A stretch of 64,000 nucleotides of DNA from Mycobacterium conspicuum (GCF_010730195.1 NZ_AP022613.1:682001-746000), one strand, 5' to 3'; shown: positions 54,028-61,783, counted from the first letter of the stretch. Made by a program: numbers and translations. The notes: generated by a model not told the origin, from the letters alone.

Positions 54028-54636
54028 TCAGGCGACGATAAGCAGGTTGTTGCCGGTGGACCAGGCCTGGGTGAAGGTGGCCATCGGGATCTGCTCATCG
54101 CGGCCGTTGGGGGTGCCGCTGTCGTTGAGGTGCACGACGTTGTTGGCGGTGTCGACGCCGGTGACGACGACGGCGTGGTCGGCCTGGGTCCGCTGGCCCT
54201 GGCCCGCCGGGTAATTCCAAATGGTCTCGGCGTTGAGGGCGGCGATCACTTTATGGTCGCCGGCCAGGTCCTGTTCCACCGTCTGCATGCTGTTCCCGGT
54301 CGTGAGCTGCGCTGGGACGCCATATTTGCCTAGCAGCATGACCATGTCTTCGGGAGAGGTGCCGTCAAGCTTGTAGACGCTGCCGCGGTGGACTTCGCTT
54401 TTAGTGAACACGCCGCGCAGCTCGATGCCGATCTGATGCGGTTCCCGCCCGGTGACCTGTCCGACCACGTCGGCGACGGCCATCAGGCCGCAATCGTCGC
54501 CGTGCTGGTAGCGCCAATAACGTGCCGCGGCCTGCGGATCTCCGTACATTTGACCGCCCGGGTCGGCGTGGGCGAGCGGCGCCAGGCCGAGCGCGAGGAT
54601 GACGGCCAGCAGGGGGTTGAGCATGCGGGTGTACAC
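54028..54636 (-). CDS. secreted C39-like (papain-fold) peptidase
   Basis: 202 residues. The signal peptide (LNPLLAVILALGLAPLAHA) is followed by a domain with Cys in DDCGLMAVADVVGQVTG, His in ADHAVVVTGVD and an Asn/Asp in HLNDSG. That is the Cys-His-Asn/Asp order of C39-type peptidases. It may cleave a peptide or wall component outside the cell. The GTG start lies six bases after CATAAT (54643-54648), a possible -10 for a leaderless message; ATG four codons later is an alternative. It diverges from groES. Confidence 0.75.
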   Translation of the reverse strand: MYTRMLNPLLAVILALGLAPLAHADPGGQMYGDPQAAARYWRYQHGDDCGLMAVADVVGQVTGREPHQIGIELRGVFTKSEVHRGSVYKLDGTSPEDMVMLLGKYGVPAQLTTGNSMQTVEQDLAGDHKVIAALNAETIWNYPAGQGQRTQADHAVVVTGVDTANNVVHLNDSGTPNGRDEQIPMATFTQAWSTGNNLLIVA

Positions 54637-54727
54637 ATTGCGATTATGGCCGTTCGGCCGATTCAGGGGAGTGATCCCCGGGACCGGCGGCTCTGGATTC
54701 GCTTCGGCAGCGGGGTGGCCTTGAGTG

Positions 54728-54754
54728 CTAGCACTCTCGTGTATAGAGTGCTAG
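54728..54754 (+). promoter_or_regulatory. CIRCE operator (HrcA site) upstream of groES
   Basis: CTAGCACTC, nine bases (TCGTGTATA), then GAGTGCTAG: a perfect 9-9-9 inverted repeat matching the CIRCE consensus TTAGCACTC-N9-GAGTGCTAA apart from the outermost base of each arm. HrcA binding represses groES-groEL1 until heat shock. The remaining about 200 bp to groES is a GC-rich leader without a gene. Confidence 0.93.
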
Positions 54755-54910
54755 GTGGCAATCGGCCAAACCCCTGTGTCGGCACCCGCGACGACGGCGC
54801 TCGGGCCCGGACGAATGCCATATCACCTGGTAATTCGGACGGTCCAGGGGCAGACCCCGGACCGACCGCCAACTCTGGTCGGGGCATGGGCCCCGAACCC
54901 GAACTAACCC

Positions 54911-54932
54911 GTCCGGGGCGAAGGCCCCGGAC
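54911..54932 (+). promoter_or_regulatory. perfect tetraloop hairpin in groES leader
   Basis: GTCCGGGGC-GAAG-GCCCCGGAC is a perfect 9-bp stem with a 4-base purine-rich loop, about 28 bases before the groES GTG. Similar shorter repeats precede it in the leader. It could affect stability or translation of the heat-shock message. Confidence 0.5.
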
Positions 54933-54960
54933 CCGAACAACTAAGTTGGAGGCTCCAATC

Positions 54961-55263
54961 GTGGCGAAGGTGAACATCAAGCCACTCGAGGACAAGATTC
55001 TCGTGCAGGCCAACGAGGCCGAGACCACGACCGCGTCCGGTCTGGTCATTCCTGACACCGCCAAGGAAAAGCCACAGGAGGGCACCGTCGTCGCAGTCGG
55101 CCCCGGCCGGTGGGACGAGGATGGCGAGAAGCGGATCCCGCTCGATGTGTCGGAGGGTGACACCGTCATCTACAGCAAGTACGGCGGCACCGAGATCAAG
55201 TACAACGGCGAGGAATACCTGATCCTGTCGGCACGTGACGTGCTGGCCGTGGTTTCCAAGTAA
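54961..55263 (+). CDS. groES: co-chaperonin GroES
   Basis: 100 residues, GTG start (MAKVNIKPLEDKILVQANEA). The mobile loop AETTTASGLVIPD binds GroEL. VVAVGPGRWDEDGEKRIPLDV and YNGEEYLILSARDVLAVV are conserved. It is under CIRCE control and followed by groEL1 after 146 bp, where a nested hairpin lies. Confidence 0.98.
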   Translation: MAKVNIKPLEDKILVQANEAETTTASGLVIPDTAKEKPQEGTVVAVGPGRWDEDGEKRIPLDVSEGDTVIYSKYGGTEIKYNGEEYLILSARDVLAVVSK

Positions 55264-55282
55264 CCAAGTAGTAGGTCGTGTT

Positions 55283-55327
55283 CCGCCCCGGGCGATCCCC
55301 GCGTTTTCGCGGGTGATTCCGGGGCGG
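55283..55327 (+). promoter_or_regulatory. nested hairpin between groES and groEL1
   Basis: Outer arms CCGCCCCGG and CCGGGGCGG are exact complements. An inner stem CCCGCG-TTTT-CGCGGG sits between them. No T-run follows. It could be an attenuator or RNA-processing site that sets GroES/GroEL1 ratios. Confidence 0.55.
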
Positions 55328-55409
55328 CTCGCGTTACGGAGTTTGACGTGCCCGGTACCTCAGCAGGCCGCTGCGTCGGCCTGCATCGTCGCCGGGCGGA
55401 AGGAGCCTG

Positions 55410-57032
55410 ATGAGCAAGCTGATTGAGTACGACGAAACCGCGCGCCGCGCGATGGAGGCGGGCGTGAACAAGCTCGCCGACACGGTCCGGGTGACGCTGG
55501 GTCCTCGGGGTCGACATGTGGTGCTGGCCAAGGCATTTGGCGGTCCCACCGTGACCAACGACGGCGTCACCGTCGCGCGTGAGATCGAGCTGGAGGACCC
55601 GTTCGAGAACTTGGGCGCCCAGCTGGTGAAGTCGGTGGCCACCAAGACCAACGACGTCGCCGGCGACGGCACCACCACCGCGACCGTGCTGGCCCAGGCG
55701 TTGGTCAAGGGCGGTCTGCGGATGGTTGCCGCCGGCGCCAACCCGATCGCGCTTGGCCTGGGCATCTCCAAGGCCGCCGACGCGGTGTCCGAGGCGCTGC
55801 TGGCCGCCGCCACCCCGGTCTCCGGCAAGGACGCCATCGCGCAGGTGGCGACCGTGTCGTCGCGCGACGAGCAGATCGGTGAGCTGGTTGGCGAGGCGAT
55901 GACCAAGGTCGGCGCCGACGGCGTGGTCAGCGTCGAGGAGTCGTCCACGCTGAACACCGAGCTGGAGTTCACCGAGGGTGTCGGGTTCGACAAGGGCTTC
56001 CTGTCGGCGTACTTCGTGACCGACTTCGACTCGCAGGAGGCCGTGCTCGAGGACCCGCTGATCCTGCTGCACCAGGAGAAGATCAGCTCGCTGCCCGACC
56101 TGCTGCCGCTGCTGGAGAAGGTCGCCGAAGCGGGCAAGCCGCTGCTGATCATCGCCGAGGACGTCGAGGGCGAGCCGCTGGCGACCCTGGTCGTCAACTC
56201 GATCCGCAAGACGCTCAAGGCGGTTGCCGTCAAGGCGCCGTTCTTCGGCGACCGGCGCAAGGCCTTCCTGGAGGACCTGGCGATCGTCACCGGTGGGCAG
56301 GTGATCAACCCCGACGTCGGGCTGGTGTTGCGGGAGGTCGGTTTGGACGTGCTGGGTACGGCCCGGCGCGTCGTGGTCGACAAGGACGACACCATCATCG
56401 TCGACGGCGGCGGCTCCAAGGACGCGGTGACCAACCGGGTCAAGCAGTTGCGCGCCGAGATCGAGGCCAGCGACTCGGAGTGGGATCGCGAGAAGCTGCA
56501 GGAGCGGGTGGCCAAGCTGGCCGGCGGGGTGGCCGTCATCAAGGTGGGGGCCGCCACCGAGACCGCGCTCAAGGAGCGCAAGGAAAGCGTCGAAGACGCC
56601 GTCGCGGCGGCGAAAGCCGCTGTCGAGGAAGGCATTGTCGCCGGCGGCGGTTCGGCGCTGATCCAGGCCGGCACGACGCTTGCCAAGCTGCGCAAGTCGT
56701 TGTCCGGCGACGAGGCGGCCGGCGTCGACGTGTTCGCCGACGCGCTGGAGGCGCCGCTGTACTGGATCGCCACCAACGCCGGGCTGGACGGCTCGGTCGC
56801 GGTGCACCAGGTCAGGGAGCTGCCCGCCGGGCACGGCCTGAACGCGAACACCCTGGACTACGGGGACCTGGCCGCCGCCGGCATCATCGACCCGGTCAAG
56901 GTCACCCGGTCCGCCGTGCTCAACGCCGCGTCGGTGGCCCGGATGGTGCTCACCACCGAGACGGCGGTCGTCGAGAAGCCGGCTGACGAGGAGGATGACG
57001 GCCACGGCCACGGCCATCACCACCATCACTAA
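55410..57032 (+). CDS. groEL1: 60 kDa chaperonin GroEL1 with His-rich tail
   Basis: 540-residue chaperonin of the mycobacterial GroEL1 type. Its C-terminus is acidic/His-rich (DDGHGHGHHHHH) instead of the Gly-Met tail of housekeeping GroEL. ATPase motifs are GPRGRHVVL and DVAGDGTTTATVLAQ. Mycobacterial GroEL1 is known from mycolic-acid and biofilm work and binds metal through its tail. Copies of its 3' end recur after each of the two cyclase genes downstream. Confidence 0.97.
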   Translation: MSKLIEYDETARRAMEAGVNKLADTVRVTLGPRGRHVVLAKAFGGPTVTNDGVTVAREIELEDPFENLGAQLVKSVATKTNDVAGDGTTTATVLAQALVKGGLRMVAAGANPIALGLGISKAADAVSEALLAAATPVSGKDAIAQVATVSSRDEQIGELVGEAMTKVGADGVVSVEESSTLNTELEFTEGVGFDKGFLSAYFVTDFDSQEAVLEDPLILLHQEKISSLPDLLPLLEKVAEAGKPLLIIAEDVEGEPLATLVVNSIRKTLKAVAVKAPFFGDRRKAFLEDLAIVTGGQVINPDVGLVLREVGLDVLGTARRVVVDKDDTIIVDGGGSKDAVTNRVKQLRAEIEASDSEWDREKLQERVAKLAGGVAVIKVGAATETALKERKESVEDAVAAAKAAVEEGIVAGGGSALIQAGTTLAKLRKSLSGDEAAGVDVFADALEAPLYWIATNAGLDGSVAVHQVRELPAGHGLNANTLDYGDLAAAGIIDPVKVTRSAVLNAASVARMVLTTETAVVEKPADEEDDGHGHGHHHHH

Positions 57033-57043
57033 TCTCTGCCCAG

Positions 57044-57093
57044 CAGACGCAAAAGCCTCCGACACGCCGAGTGTTCGGGGGCTTTTGCGTCTG
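57044..57093 (+). terminator. strong hairpin terminator after groEL1
   Basis: CAGACGCAAAAGCC and GGCTTTTGCGTCTG are perfect 14-base arms. The whole stem-loop spans 50 bp, starting 12 bp after the stop. The T-run inside the right arm fits an intrinsic terminator. It separates groEL1 from the cyclase promoter. Confidence 0.8.
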
Positions 57094-57115
57094 GTCGCGC
57101 TCGATGGCGCACGTC

Positions 57116-57121
57116 TAATCT
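57116..57121 (+). promoter_or_regulatory. candidate -10 box, leaderless cyclase A
   Basis: TAATCT (TANNNT) is followed by six bases and the ATG. The same TAATCTCGCG string precedes the second cyclase at the same spacing, which strengthens both. No ribosome binding site is present, consistent with a leaderless mRNA. Confidence 0.6.
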
Positions 57122-57127
57122 CGCGTC

Positions 57128-58642
57128 ATGGATCGCATCTGGCAGTGGGTGTGGGATCGGTACGGGGCGAGGTATTCGTGGGCGATCTGTGCAATCACGT
57201 TCGCCGTGGTTCTGCCGGTTTACCTCTTTTTGTCGTTTTTTGTTGCCGCTTTCGAGAAGTCGGATCACTACGTCGAGGCGGCCATGGTGACCGTTGTCGT
57301 CCTGTTGCTGGGGGTGTGCGTGGTTTTTCTTCCCGGCTCGGGCCCGAGCCGCCTCGTAGAGGAGTGGGCCGCCGGCCACGACATCGACCGGACGAGGGCA
57401 CTGGACGCCACGTATACCTACGCTCGGGGCGCGGTGGCCCGAGGGCTGGGAAGCAATGTAATTGGGGGCGCACTGAATTTGGTTGTTGTCGGCGCGATCG
57501 CCGGAGGAACCGGGTCGCGGCTAATCCAGTACGGGATCCTGGGTGCCGCCATCGGGATTGGCATCGAGATGCTTGCCATTCACAGCTTCGTGGAGGCGAC
57601 ATTGCGACCAGCCAGGGTCGCTATCGCCGGGGATACGGAGGTCGGGGACTCGCTGCCCCGTTCTCGACCGACTTTTGCCGCGTGGTCGAACCTGTCGGTG
57701 CTCGGAGTCGCGTTCAACTTTGCCGTCTCGGGCGCCATGCTGGCGGCAGTGTTCGATCGGACCAGTGAAGTCCCGGTGCTTTCCGTCGTCATCGGAGGCG
57801 CGTTGGCACTGGTCCTCGGGGTGCCGGTGGTCGTTGTCTCCTCGTTCTCGCCATCCCTGCGACCGATTCGCGATCTTGCCGAAGGCACTGAACGTGTTGC
57901 GACCGGCGACTACAGCCAACGCCTGCCGGTGGTTCAAGACGATGACCTTGGCGCGCTAGCGGCGTCGTTCAACCGTATGCAGGCCGGTTTGGCTGAGCGG
58001 CAACGACTTCAGGCGGCGTTTGGGACCTACGTCGATCCGGCACTGGCAGAGCGCCTGCTGGAGCAGGGCGACGATGTCTTCACCGGTGAGCGTCGCGAGG
58101 TGACGGTGATGTTCATCGACATCCGTGACTTCACCTCGTTCGCGGAGGCCAACACCGCCGAGGACACGGTCGCGCGACTCAACGCATTGTTCGAGATCGT
58201 CGTGCCTGCCGTCGTGGATGCTGGCGGGCATGTGAACAAGTTCCTCGGCGACGGCGCGCTGGCAGTCTTCGGCGCCCCCAACGACCTCGCGGATCATGCC
58301 GATGCAGCCGTGTCCGCGGCCGTCCTGATCAATCGCCTGGCGGCCAGGCGATTCGGTGGCGCGTTGCGGATCGGTACCGGCATCAATACCGGTGTGGTGA
58401 TCGCGGGCACGATCGGCGGAGGAGGCAAGCTAGAGTTCACGCTGATCGGCGACACGGTCAATGTCGCAGCCCGCGTTGAGCAGCTGACCAAGACCACCGG
58501 TGACGCGCTTCTTCTCACCCACGAAACCGTCGACGCCCTGGCTTCTCGTCCGCTCGGTCTTGTGGACCGAGGATCGCATGAGCTGAAAGGCAAGTCGGCA
58601 GCGGTAAAGGTCTTCGGTCTCGACCCGTCGGTGACACATTGA
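57128..58642 (+). CDS. membrane class III adenylate cyclase with HAMP, copy A
   Basis: 504 residues. About six membrane helices lie within residues 15-245. The HAMP linker is LRPIRDLAEGTERVATGDYS, and the class III cyclase domain runs from about 320. Metal-binding Asp331 (FIDIRDF) and Asp375 (KFLGDG) are present. Substrate/transition-state residues are Lys371, Asp442, Asn445 and Arg449 (LIGDTVNVAARVEQL). The architecture is that of the M. tuberculosis Rv1318c-Rv1320c/Rv3645 group. The next cyclase is very similar in the catalytic half. A groEL1-tail copy starts 15 bp after its stop. Confidence 0.93.
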   Translation: MDRIWQWVWDRYGARYSWAICAITFAVVLPVYLFLSFFVAAFEKSDHYVEAAMVTVVVLLLGVCVVFLPGSGPSRLVEEWAAGHDIDRTRALDATYTYARGAVARGLGSNVIGGALNLVVVGAIAGGTGSRLIQYGILGAAIGIGIEMLAIHSFVEATLRPARVAIAGDTEVGDSLPRSRPTFAAWSNLSVLGVAFNFAVSGAMLAAVFDRTSEVPVLSVVIGGALALVLGVPVVVVSSFSPSLRPIRDLAEGTERVATGDYSQRLPVVQDDDLGALAASFNRMQAGLAERQRLQAAFGTYVDPALAERLLEQGDDVFTGERREVTVMFIDIRDFTSFAEANTAEDTVARLNALFEIVVPAVVDAGGHVNKFLGDGALAVFGAPNDLADHADAAVSAAVLINRLAARRFGGALRIGTGINTGVVIAGTIGGGGKLEFTLIGDTVNVAARVEQLTKTTGDALLLTHETVDALASRPLGLVDRGSHELKGKSAAVKVFGLDPSVTH

Positions 58643-58657
58643 CGGCTTACTTCTTTC

Positions 58658-58747
58658 ACCACTGAGACGGCCGTCGTAGAGAAGCCGGCTGACGAGGAGG
58701 ATGACGGCCACGGCCACGGCCACGGTCACCACCACCACCACCACTGA
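58658..58747 (+). pseudogene. duplicated 3' end of groEL1 (copy 2)
   Basis: Reading frame TTETAVVEKPADEEDD followed by GHGHGHG, six His and TGA. Residue for residue it equals the groEL1 C-terminus, apart from one extra GH unit and one extra His. Nucleotide identity over the ETAVVEKPADEEDD part is nearly complete. It has no start and is not preceded by chaperonin sequence, so it is a relic of insertion or duplication. A strong terminator follows. Confidence 0.92.
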
Positions 58748-58772
58748 GCGGCATGCCGTTTGATCGACGAAG

Positions 58773-58814
58773 CACCCCCGGTGCTCGAGGCGGGTCCTCG
58801 GTGGGCCGGGGGTG
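58773..58814 (+). terminator. nested terminator after groEL1-tail copy 2
   Basis: Outer arms CACCCCCGG/CCGGGGGTG and inner arms CGAGG/CCTCG form one nested stem. A T-containing TGTTGTCGTTT follows. It may be the original groEL1 terminator, now displaced by the cyclase module. Confidence 0.65.
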
Positions 58815-58970
58815 TTGTCGTTTAGACACCCTCGCGAGTGCTGTTTCAACCGGAACGCGCCGCGATCGCGGATGGCGATCTACGCTCGAGCGCAGAGTGC
58901 AACTTGGGATCGGTAGCGCGATGTAGGCAGTGCACTGGTTGCGACACGTCGACCAGAAAGGACAGCCATC

Positions 58971-59300
58971 ATGCTTTTGGCCCTCACATCGAAGCGAGCC
59001 CTCGCCGCCGCATTGCTGGCGGGGGGCACCGCGCTCACTGGGTGGGGTGCGGGGATCGCCCACGCGGACACGACTCAGCCCCACAGGTGGTGCCCGGGCA
59101 ACCCGAAGCAGATGCCCTACATCGTCAACCAGTACATCGACTGGGACTGGAACGTCTGCCACACCTGGTATCCGACCAATTACGGGATGGGCAACGTCAC
59201 CAGCCAGGGCCGGCCGACCGCGATCTGGGATGGCGACAACCCGCCGATCGAGGCGATCACCAGGAGGCAGTGCCCGCCGATCAGCTTCATGTGCCCCTAG
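58971..59300 (+). CDS. small secreted Trp/Cys-rich protein
   Basis: 109 residues. The signal peptide (RALAAALLAGGTALTGWGAGIAHA in part) is cleaved near AHA-DTT. The mature 77 residues include WCPGNP, WDWNVCHTWYP and end QCPPISFMCP: four Cys and many aromatic residues. AGAAAGGA precedes the ATG. Small mycobacterial exported proteins with a WCPG start are known as uncharacterised. It sits between the two cyclase copies, so it is either cargo of the module or a former groEL1 neighbour. Confidence 0.8.
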   Translation: MLLALTSKRALAAALLAGGTALTGWGAGIAHADTTQPHRWCPGNPKQMPYIVNQYIDWDWNVCHTWYPTNYGMGNVTSQGRPTAIWDGDNPPIEAITRRQCPPISFMCP

Positions 59301-59394
59301 CCCGGCAGCGCACTGTGCGTCGCCGCGCACGGGGAAGTCAACCGCTGCGATAGGCGGGTTCGGCCTCGACCAAGCGGCGAGTGGTTGGCGTCTT

Positions 59395-59455
59395 CCAGGA
59401 CCACCACGGCCATCACCGCCACCACTACCCGGGTGATGCTGGCCTGTGGGGCTAA
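59395..59455 (+). other. His-rich open segment without a start
   Basis: One frame reads DHHGHHRHHYPGDAGLWG then TAA, with no initiation codon or ribosome site for it. It could be a decayed C-terminus (a chaperonin-like tail or a small secreted protein). It lies just upstream of the second cyclase promoter. The assignment is uncertain. Confidence 0.3.
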
Positions 59456-59547
59456 TGTGCGAATTCGCAACGTTTTTCGTGCATAGGCCCCACAGTCGGC
59501 CGGCGGCGGAATCTCACCAACAGCCGCTGCTCAAAGCGTACGGACGT

Positions 59548-59553
59548 TAATCT
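59548..59553 (+). promoter_or_regulatory. candidate -10 box, leaderless cyclase B
   Basis: TAATCT, six bases, ATG: identical box and spacing to cyclase A. The shared TAATCTCGCG implies the promoter was copied with the gene. Confidence 0.6.
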
Positions 59554-59559
59554 CGCGGG

Positions 59560-61062
59560 ATGGACCGCATCTGGCAGTCGGCGTGGGAGCGGTACGGATC
59601 GAAGTACTCGTGGGCGATCTGCGCATTCGTGTTCGCCTCGATGCTCGAGACGTTCCTGCTGTGGTCGTTTCTAGTAGTCGCTTACGAGAAGTCGAGTCGC
59701 TTCGTGGCGGCGAGCGCTTTCACCGTTGTTGCTGTGGCGGTGTTGGCGTACGTGATCGTCCTTCCCGGTAGCCGTCCGCTTCGGCTGACGCAACGTTGGG
59801 CGGCCGGCTTCGAGGTCGATCGTGCACGAGCACTGGCGGATACCTACACCTGGAGTCGCGCGACGGCCCTTCGGGGTTTTGGGTTCCTGCCCGTTTGGAC
59901 CGCGCTGCTATCAGTCGGTGTCGCCGCGGTCGCCGGGAGTACCGGATGGCGGTTGATTCAGTACGCGATCGTGGGCGGCGCCTTGGGTTTTGCGCTGGCA
60001 CTGATCGGATTGCACACCTTTACGCAAGGAGCTTTGCGTCCGGCGAGAGCCGCCCTCGCCGGCGATATGGGCGTCGGCGACACCCTTCCCCGCTCTCGTC
60101 CCACTTTTGCCGTGTGGTTGAACCTCTCGATGCTGGCCTCCGTGTTCACGTTTTCCGGCGCGGGCGCGATGCTGGGTGCGTTGCTGCATCGGGCCGGTGG
60201 AACGCCGCTGCTGTTCACTGGGATCGCGGGCGTGTTGACCCTTGGATTGGCGGCGCCGATCACCCTGGCCGCGATCGTCTCGCCGTCCTTGCGTCCCGTC
60301 CGCGACCTCGCGGCAGGGACTGAACGCGTGGGCGCCGGCGACTACAGCCAGCGCCTGCCGGTGGTGCAGGACGATGACCTCGGCGCGCTGGCGGCGTCGT
60401 TCAACCGCATGCAGGCGGGTTTGCTTGAGCGGCAACGACTTCAGGCGGCGTTCGGGACATATGTCGATCCTGGCCTGGCGGCGCGCTTGCTTGAGCAGGG
60501 TGATGATGTGTTCACCGGTGAGCGACGCGAGGTCACCGTGATGTTCGTCGATATTCGTGATTTCACGCCGTTCGCCGAGGTGAATAGTGCCGAGGACACG
60601 GTTGCGCGTCTCAACGCCCTATTTGAGATAGTGGTGCCCGCCGTCGTCGATGCCGGCGGACATGTGAACAAGTTCCTCGGCGACGGTGCGTTGGCGGTCT
60701 TCGGCGCCCCGAACGATCTTGCCGATCATGCCGATGCCGCGCTGGGTGCTGCCGCGCTGATTTGTCGTGTGGTCGCCGAACGGTTCGGCGGCGCGCTTCG
60801 GATCGGTATCGGGATCAACACCGGTGCGGTGATCGCCGGCACCATCGGCGGCGGCGGCAAGCTGGAGTTCACCCTGATCGGCGACACCGTCAACGTCGCG
60901 GCCCGCGTCGAGCAGCTCACGAAGTCCACCGGTGACGCGATCCTTCTTACTCAGCAAAGTGTCGACCTGCTGGCGTCGCGGCCCCTCGGACTGGTGGATC
61001 GAGGAACTCATGCCGTGAAAGGCAAGTCGGTTGCGGTGCAGGTTTTCGGCTTGCATCCGTAG
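59560..61062 (+). CDS. membrane class III adenylate cyclase with HAMP, copy B
   Basis: 500 residues starting MDRIWQSAWERYGSKYSWAIC. Membrane domain, HAMP (LRPVRDLAAGTERVGAGDYS) and cyclase domain correspond to copy A. Metal Asp331 sits in FVDIRDF, and KFLGDG and LIGDTVNVAARVEQL are intact, so it should be active. The catalytic half is nearly identical to copy A, while the membrane half has diverged. This suggests different inputs and one output. A degenerate groEL1-like tail begins about 28 bp after its stop. Confidence 0.93.
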   Translation: MDRIWQSAWERYGSKYSWAICAFVFASMLETFLLWSFLVVAYEKSSRFVAASAFTVVAVAVLAYVIVLPGSRPLRLTQRWAAGFEVDRARALADTYTWSRATALRGFGFLPVWTALLSVGVAAVAGSTGWRLIQYAIVGGALGFALALIGLHTFTQGALRPARAALAGDMGVGDTLPRSRPTFAVWLNLSMLASVFTFSGAGAMLGALLHRAGGTPLLFTGIAGVLTLGLAAPITLAAIVSPSLRPVRDLAAGTERVGAGDYSQRLPVVQDDDLGALAASFNRMQAGLLERQRLQAAFGTYVDPGLAARLLEQGDDVFTGERREVTVMFVDIRDFTPFAEVNSAEDTVARLNALFEIVVPAVVDAGGHVNKFLGDGALAVFGAPNDLADHADAALGAAALICRVVAERFGGALRIGIGINTGAVIAGTIGGGGKLEFTLIGDTVNVAARVEQLTKSTGDAILLTQQSVDLLASRPLGLVDRGTHAVKGKSVAVQVFGLHP

Positions 61063-61089
61063 CGAGCCAGGGCCGCAAACTTCAATTGC

Positions 61090-61148
61090 CGAGACGGCGG
61101 TGGTCGGATACCCCGCTGGAGGAAGGGCACGACGGTCACGATGCACGC
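61090..61148 (+). pseudogene. degenerate third copy of groEL1 3' end
   Basis: The stretch begins GAGACGGCGGTGGTC, encoding ETAVV as in groEL1. After a one-base insertion it continues as EEGHDGHDA, recalling the EEDDGHGH tail. Most of the His run and the stop are lost. Similarity is partial but lies at the same place relative to cyclase B as copy 2 does to cyclase A. Confidence 0.6.
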
Positions 61149-61164
61149 GTCCGCAGCCGGCGCG

Positions 61165-61181
61165 GTGTAACATATGTACAC
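61165..61181 (+). promoter_or_regulatory. toxin-antitoxin operator and -10
   Basis: GTGTA-N7-TACAC is a perfect inverted repeat ending one base before the antitoxin ATG. Within it TAACAT (61168-61173) is a -10 match eight bases before the ATG, so the mRNA would be leaderless and the antitoxin would block its own promoter. This is typical autoregulation for Phd/YefM modules. Confidence 0.65.
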
Positions 61182-61454
61182 ATGAGTACTCATAGCCTGC
61201 GGGATCTTCGCGGGAGCCTCGGGGCGGTCGTGCGGGCGGTCGCCACGACCGGCGAGGAGGCCATCATCACCGACAGCGGTACCGAGGTTGCGGTGATCAT
61301 CAGTTTGGCGGACTACGAACGTTTGCATGAGCACGCTGATGTCGTCGATGCGCTCAGACTGCGCGAACTACGGTCCAACACGTTCCGTGCGGTCCCTCTG
61401 GCGCAGATGCTTGACGAGCTGGGTGTCGACGCGGCCGCTTTCGCGGCCGGATGA
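61182..61454 (+). CDS. Phd/YefM-type antitoxin
   Basis: 90 residues, MSTHSLRDLRGSLGAVVRAV. The N-terminal DNA-binding fold has the Phd-like block AIITDSGTEVAVIISLADYERL. The C-terminal helix (TFRAVPLAQMLDELGVD) would wrap the toxin. The ATG directly follows the operator; longer readings run back through the promoter. Its stop overlaps the toxin start (ATGA). Confidence 0.9.
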   Translation: MSTHSLRDLRGSLGAVVRAVATTGEEAIITDSGTEVAVIISLADYERLHEHADVVDALRLRELRSNTFRAVPLAQMLDELGVDAAAFAAG

Positions 61455-61702
61455 GAATCTCGTTCCACCCTGATGTACTCAAGCAGTTACAGCGGCTCCC
61501 GCGCACCGAGCTGGAAACGGTTCTGCGGGTGATCATCGCCTTATCCCACGATCCGCGACCGGTCGGTGCGAAGAAACTTGTTGGAAGCCAGCGTGATTGG
61601 CGTGCGCGCTTCGGGCAGTATCGGGTGGTGTACTTTATCGACGACGCCGCTGGTGAAGTAACGGTGTTCAACGTGGCCAAGCGCAGCGACGCGTATCGGT
61701 GA
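61451..61702 (+). CDS. RelE/ParE-type toxin
   Basis: 83 residues, MRISFHPDVLKQLQRLPRTE. Family features are the VGAKKLVGSQRDWRARFGQYRVVYFID core and a late VFNVAKRSDAYR with Lys/Arg/Tyr. RelE members cleave mRNA in the ribosome and ParE members act on gyrase; which applies here cannot be told. Coupled to the antitoxin by ATGA. It is located right after the cyclase/groEL1-tail repeats. Confidence 0.9.
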   Translation: MRISFHPDVLKQLQRLPRTELETVLRVIIALSHDPRPVGAKKLVGSQRDWRARFGQYRVVYFIDDAAGEVTVFNVAKRSDAYR

Positions 61703-61783
61703 GGCGTGGCGGCTTTCGCCGCGGTCATATGACGCTTGATAATGACTGCGGACTTCTTCCACCGCCCGAGGGAGTGTCAGCCC

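Noticed and set aside
54637..54727. Additional small gene between the C39-like gene and CIRCE
   Set aside because: The short frames lack ribosome sites and the region is accounted for by divergent promoters.
55297..55327. Second CIRCE element before groEL1
   Set aside because: The inverted repeat there is GC-rich and does not match TTAGCACTC/GAGTGCTAA.
58930..59436. 168-codon plus-strand frame overlapping the small secreted gene
   Set aside because: It is out of frame with the signal-peptide gene, has Pro/Arg-rich shadow composition and no ribosome site.
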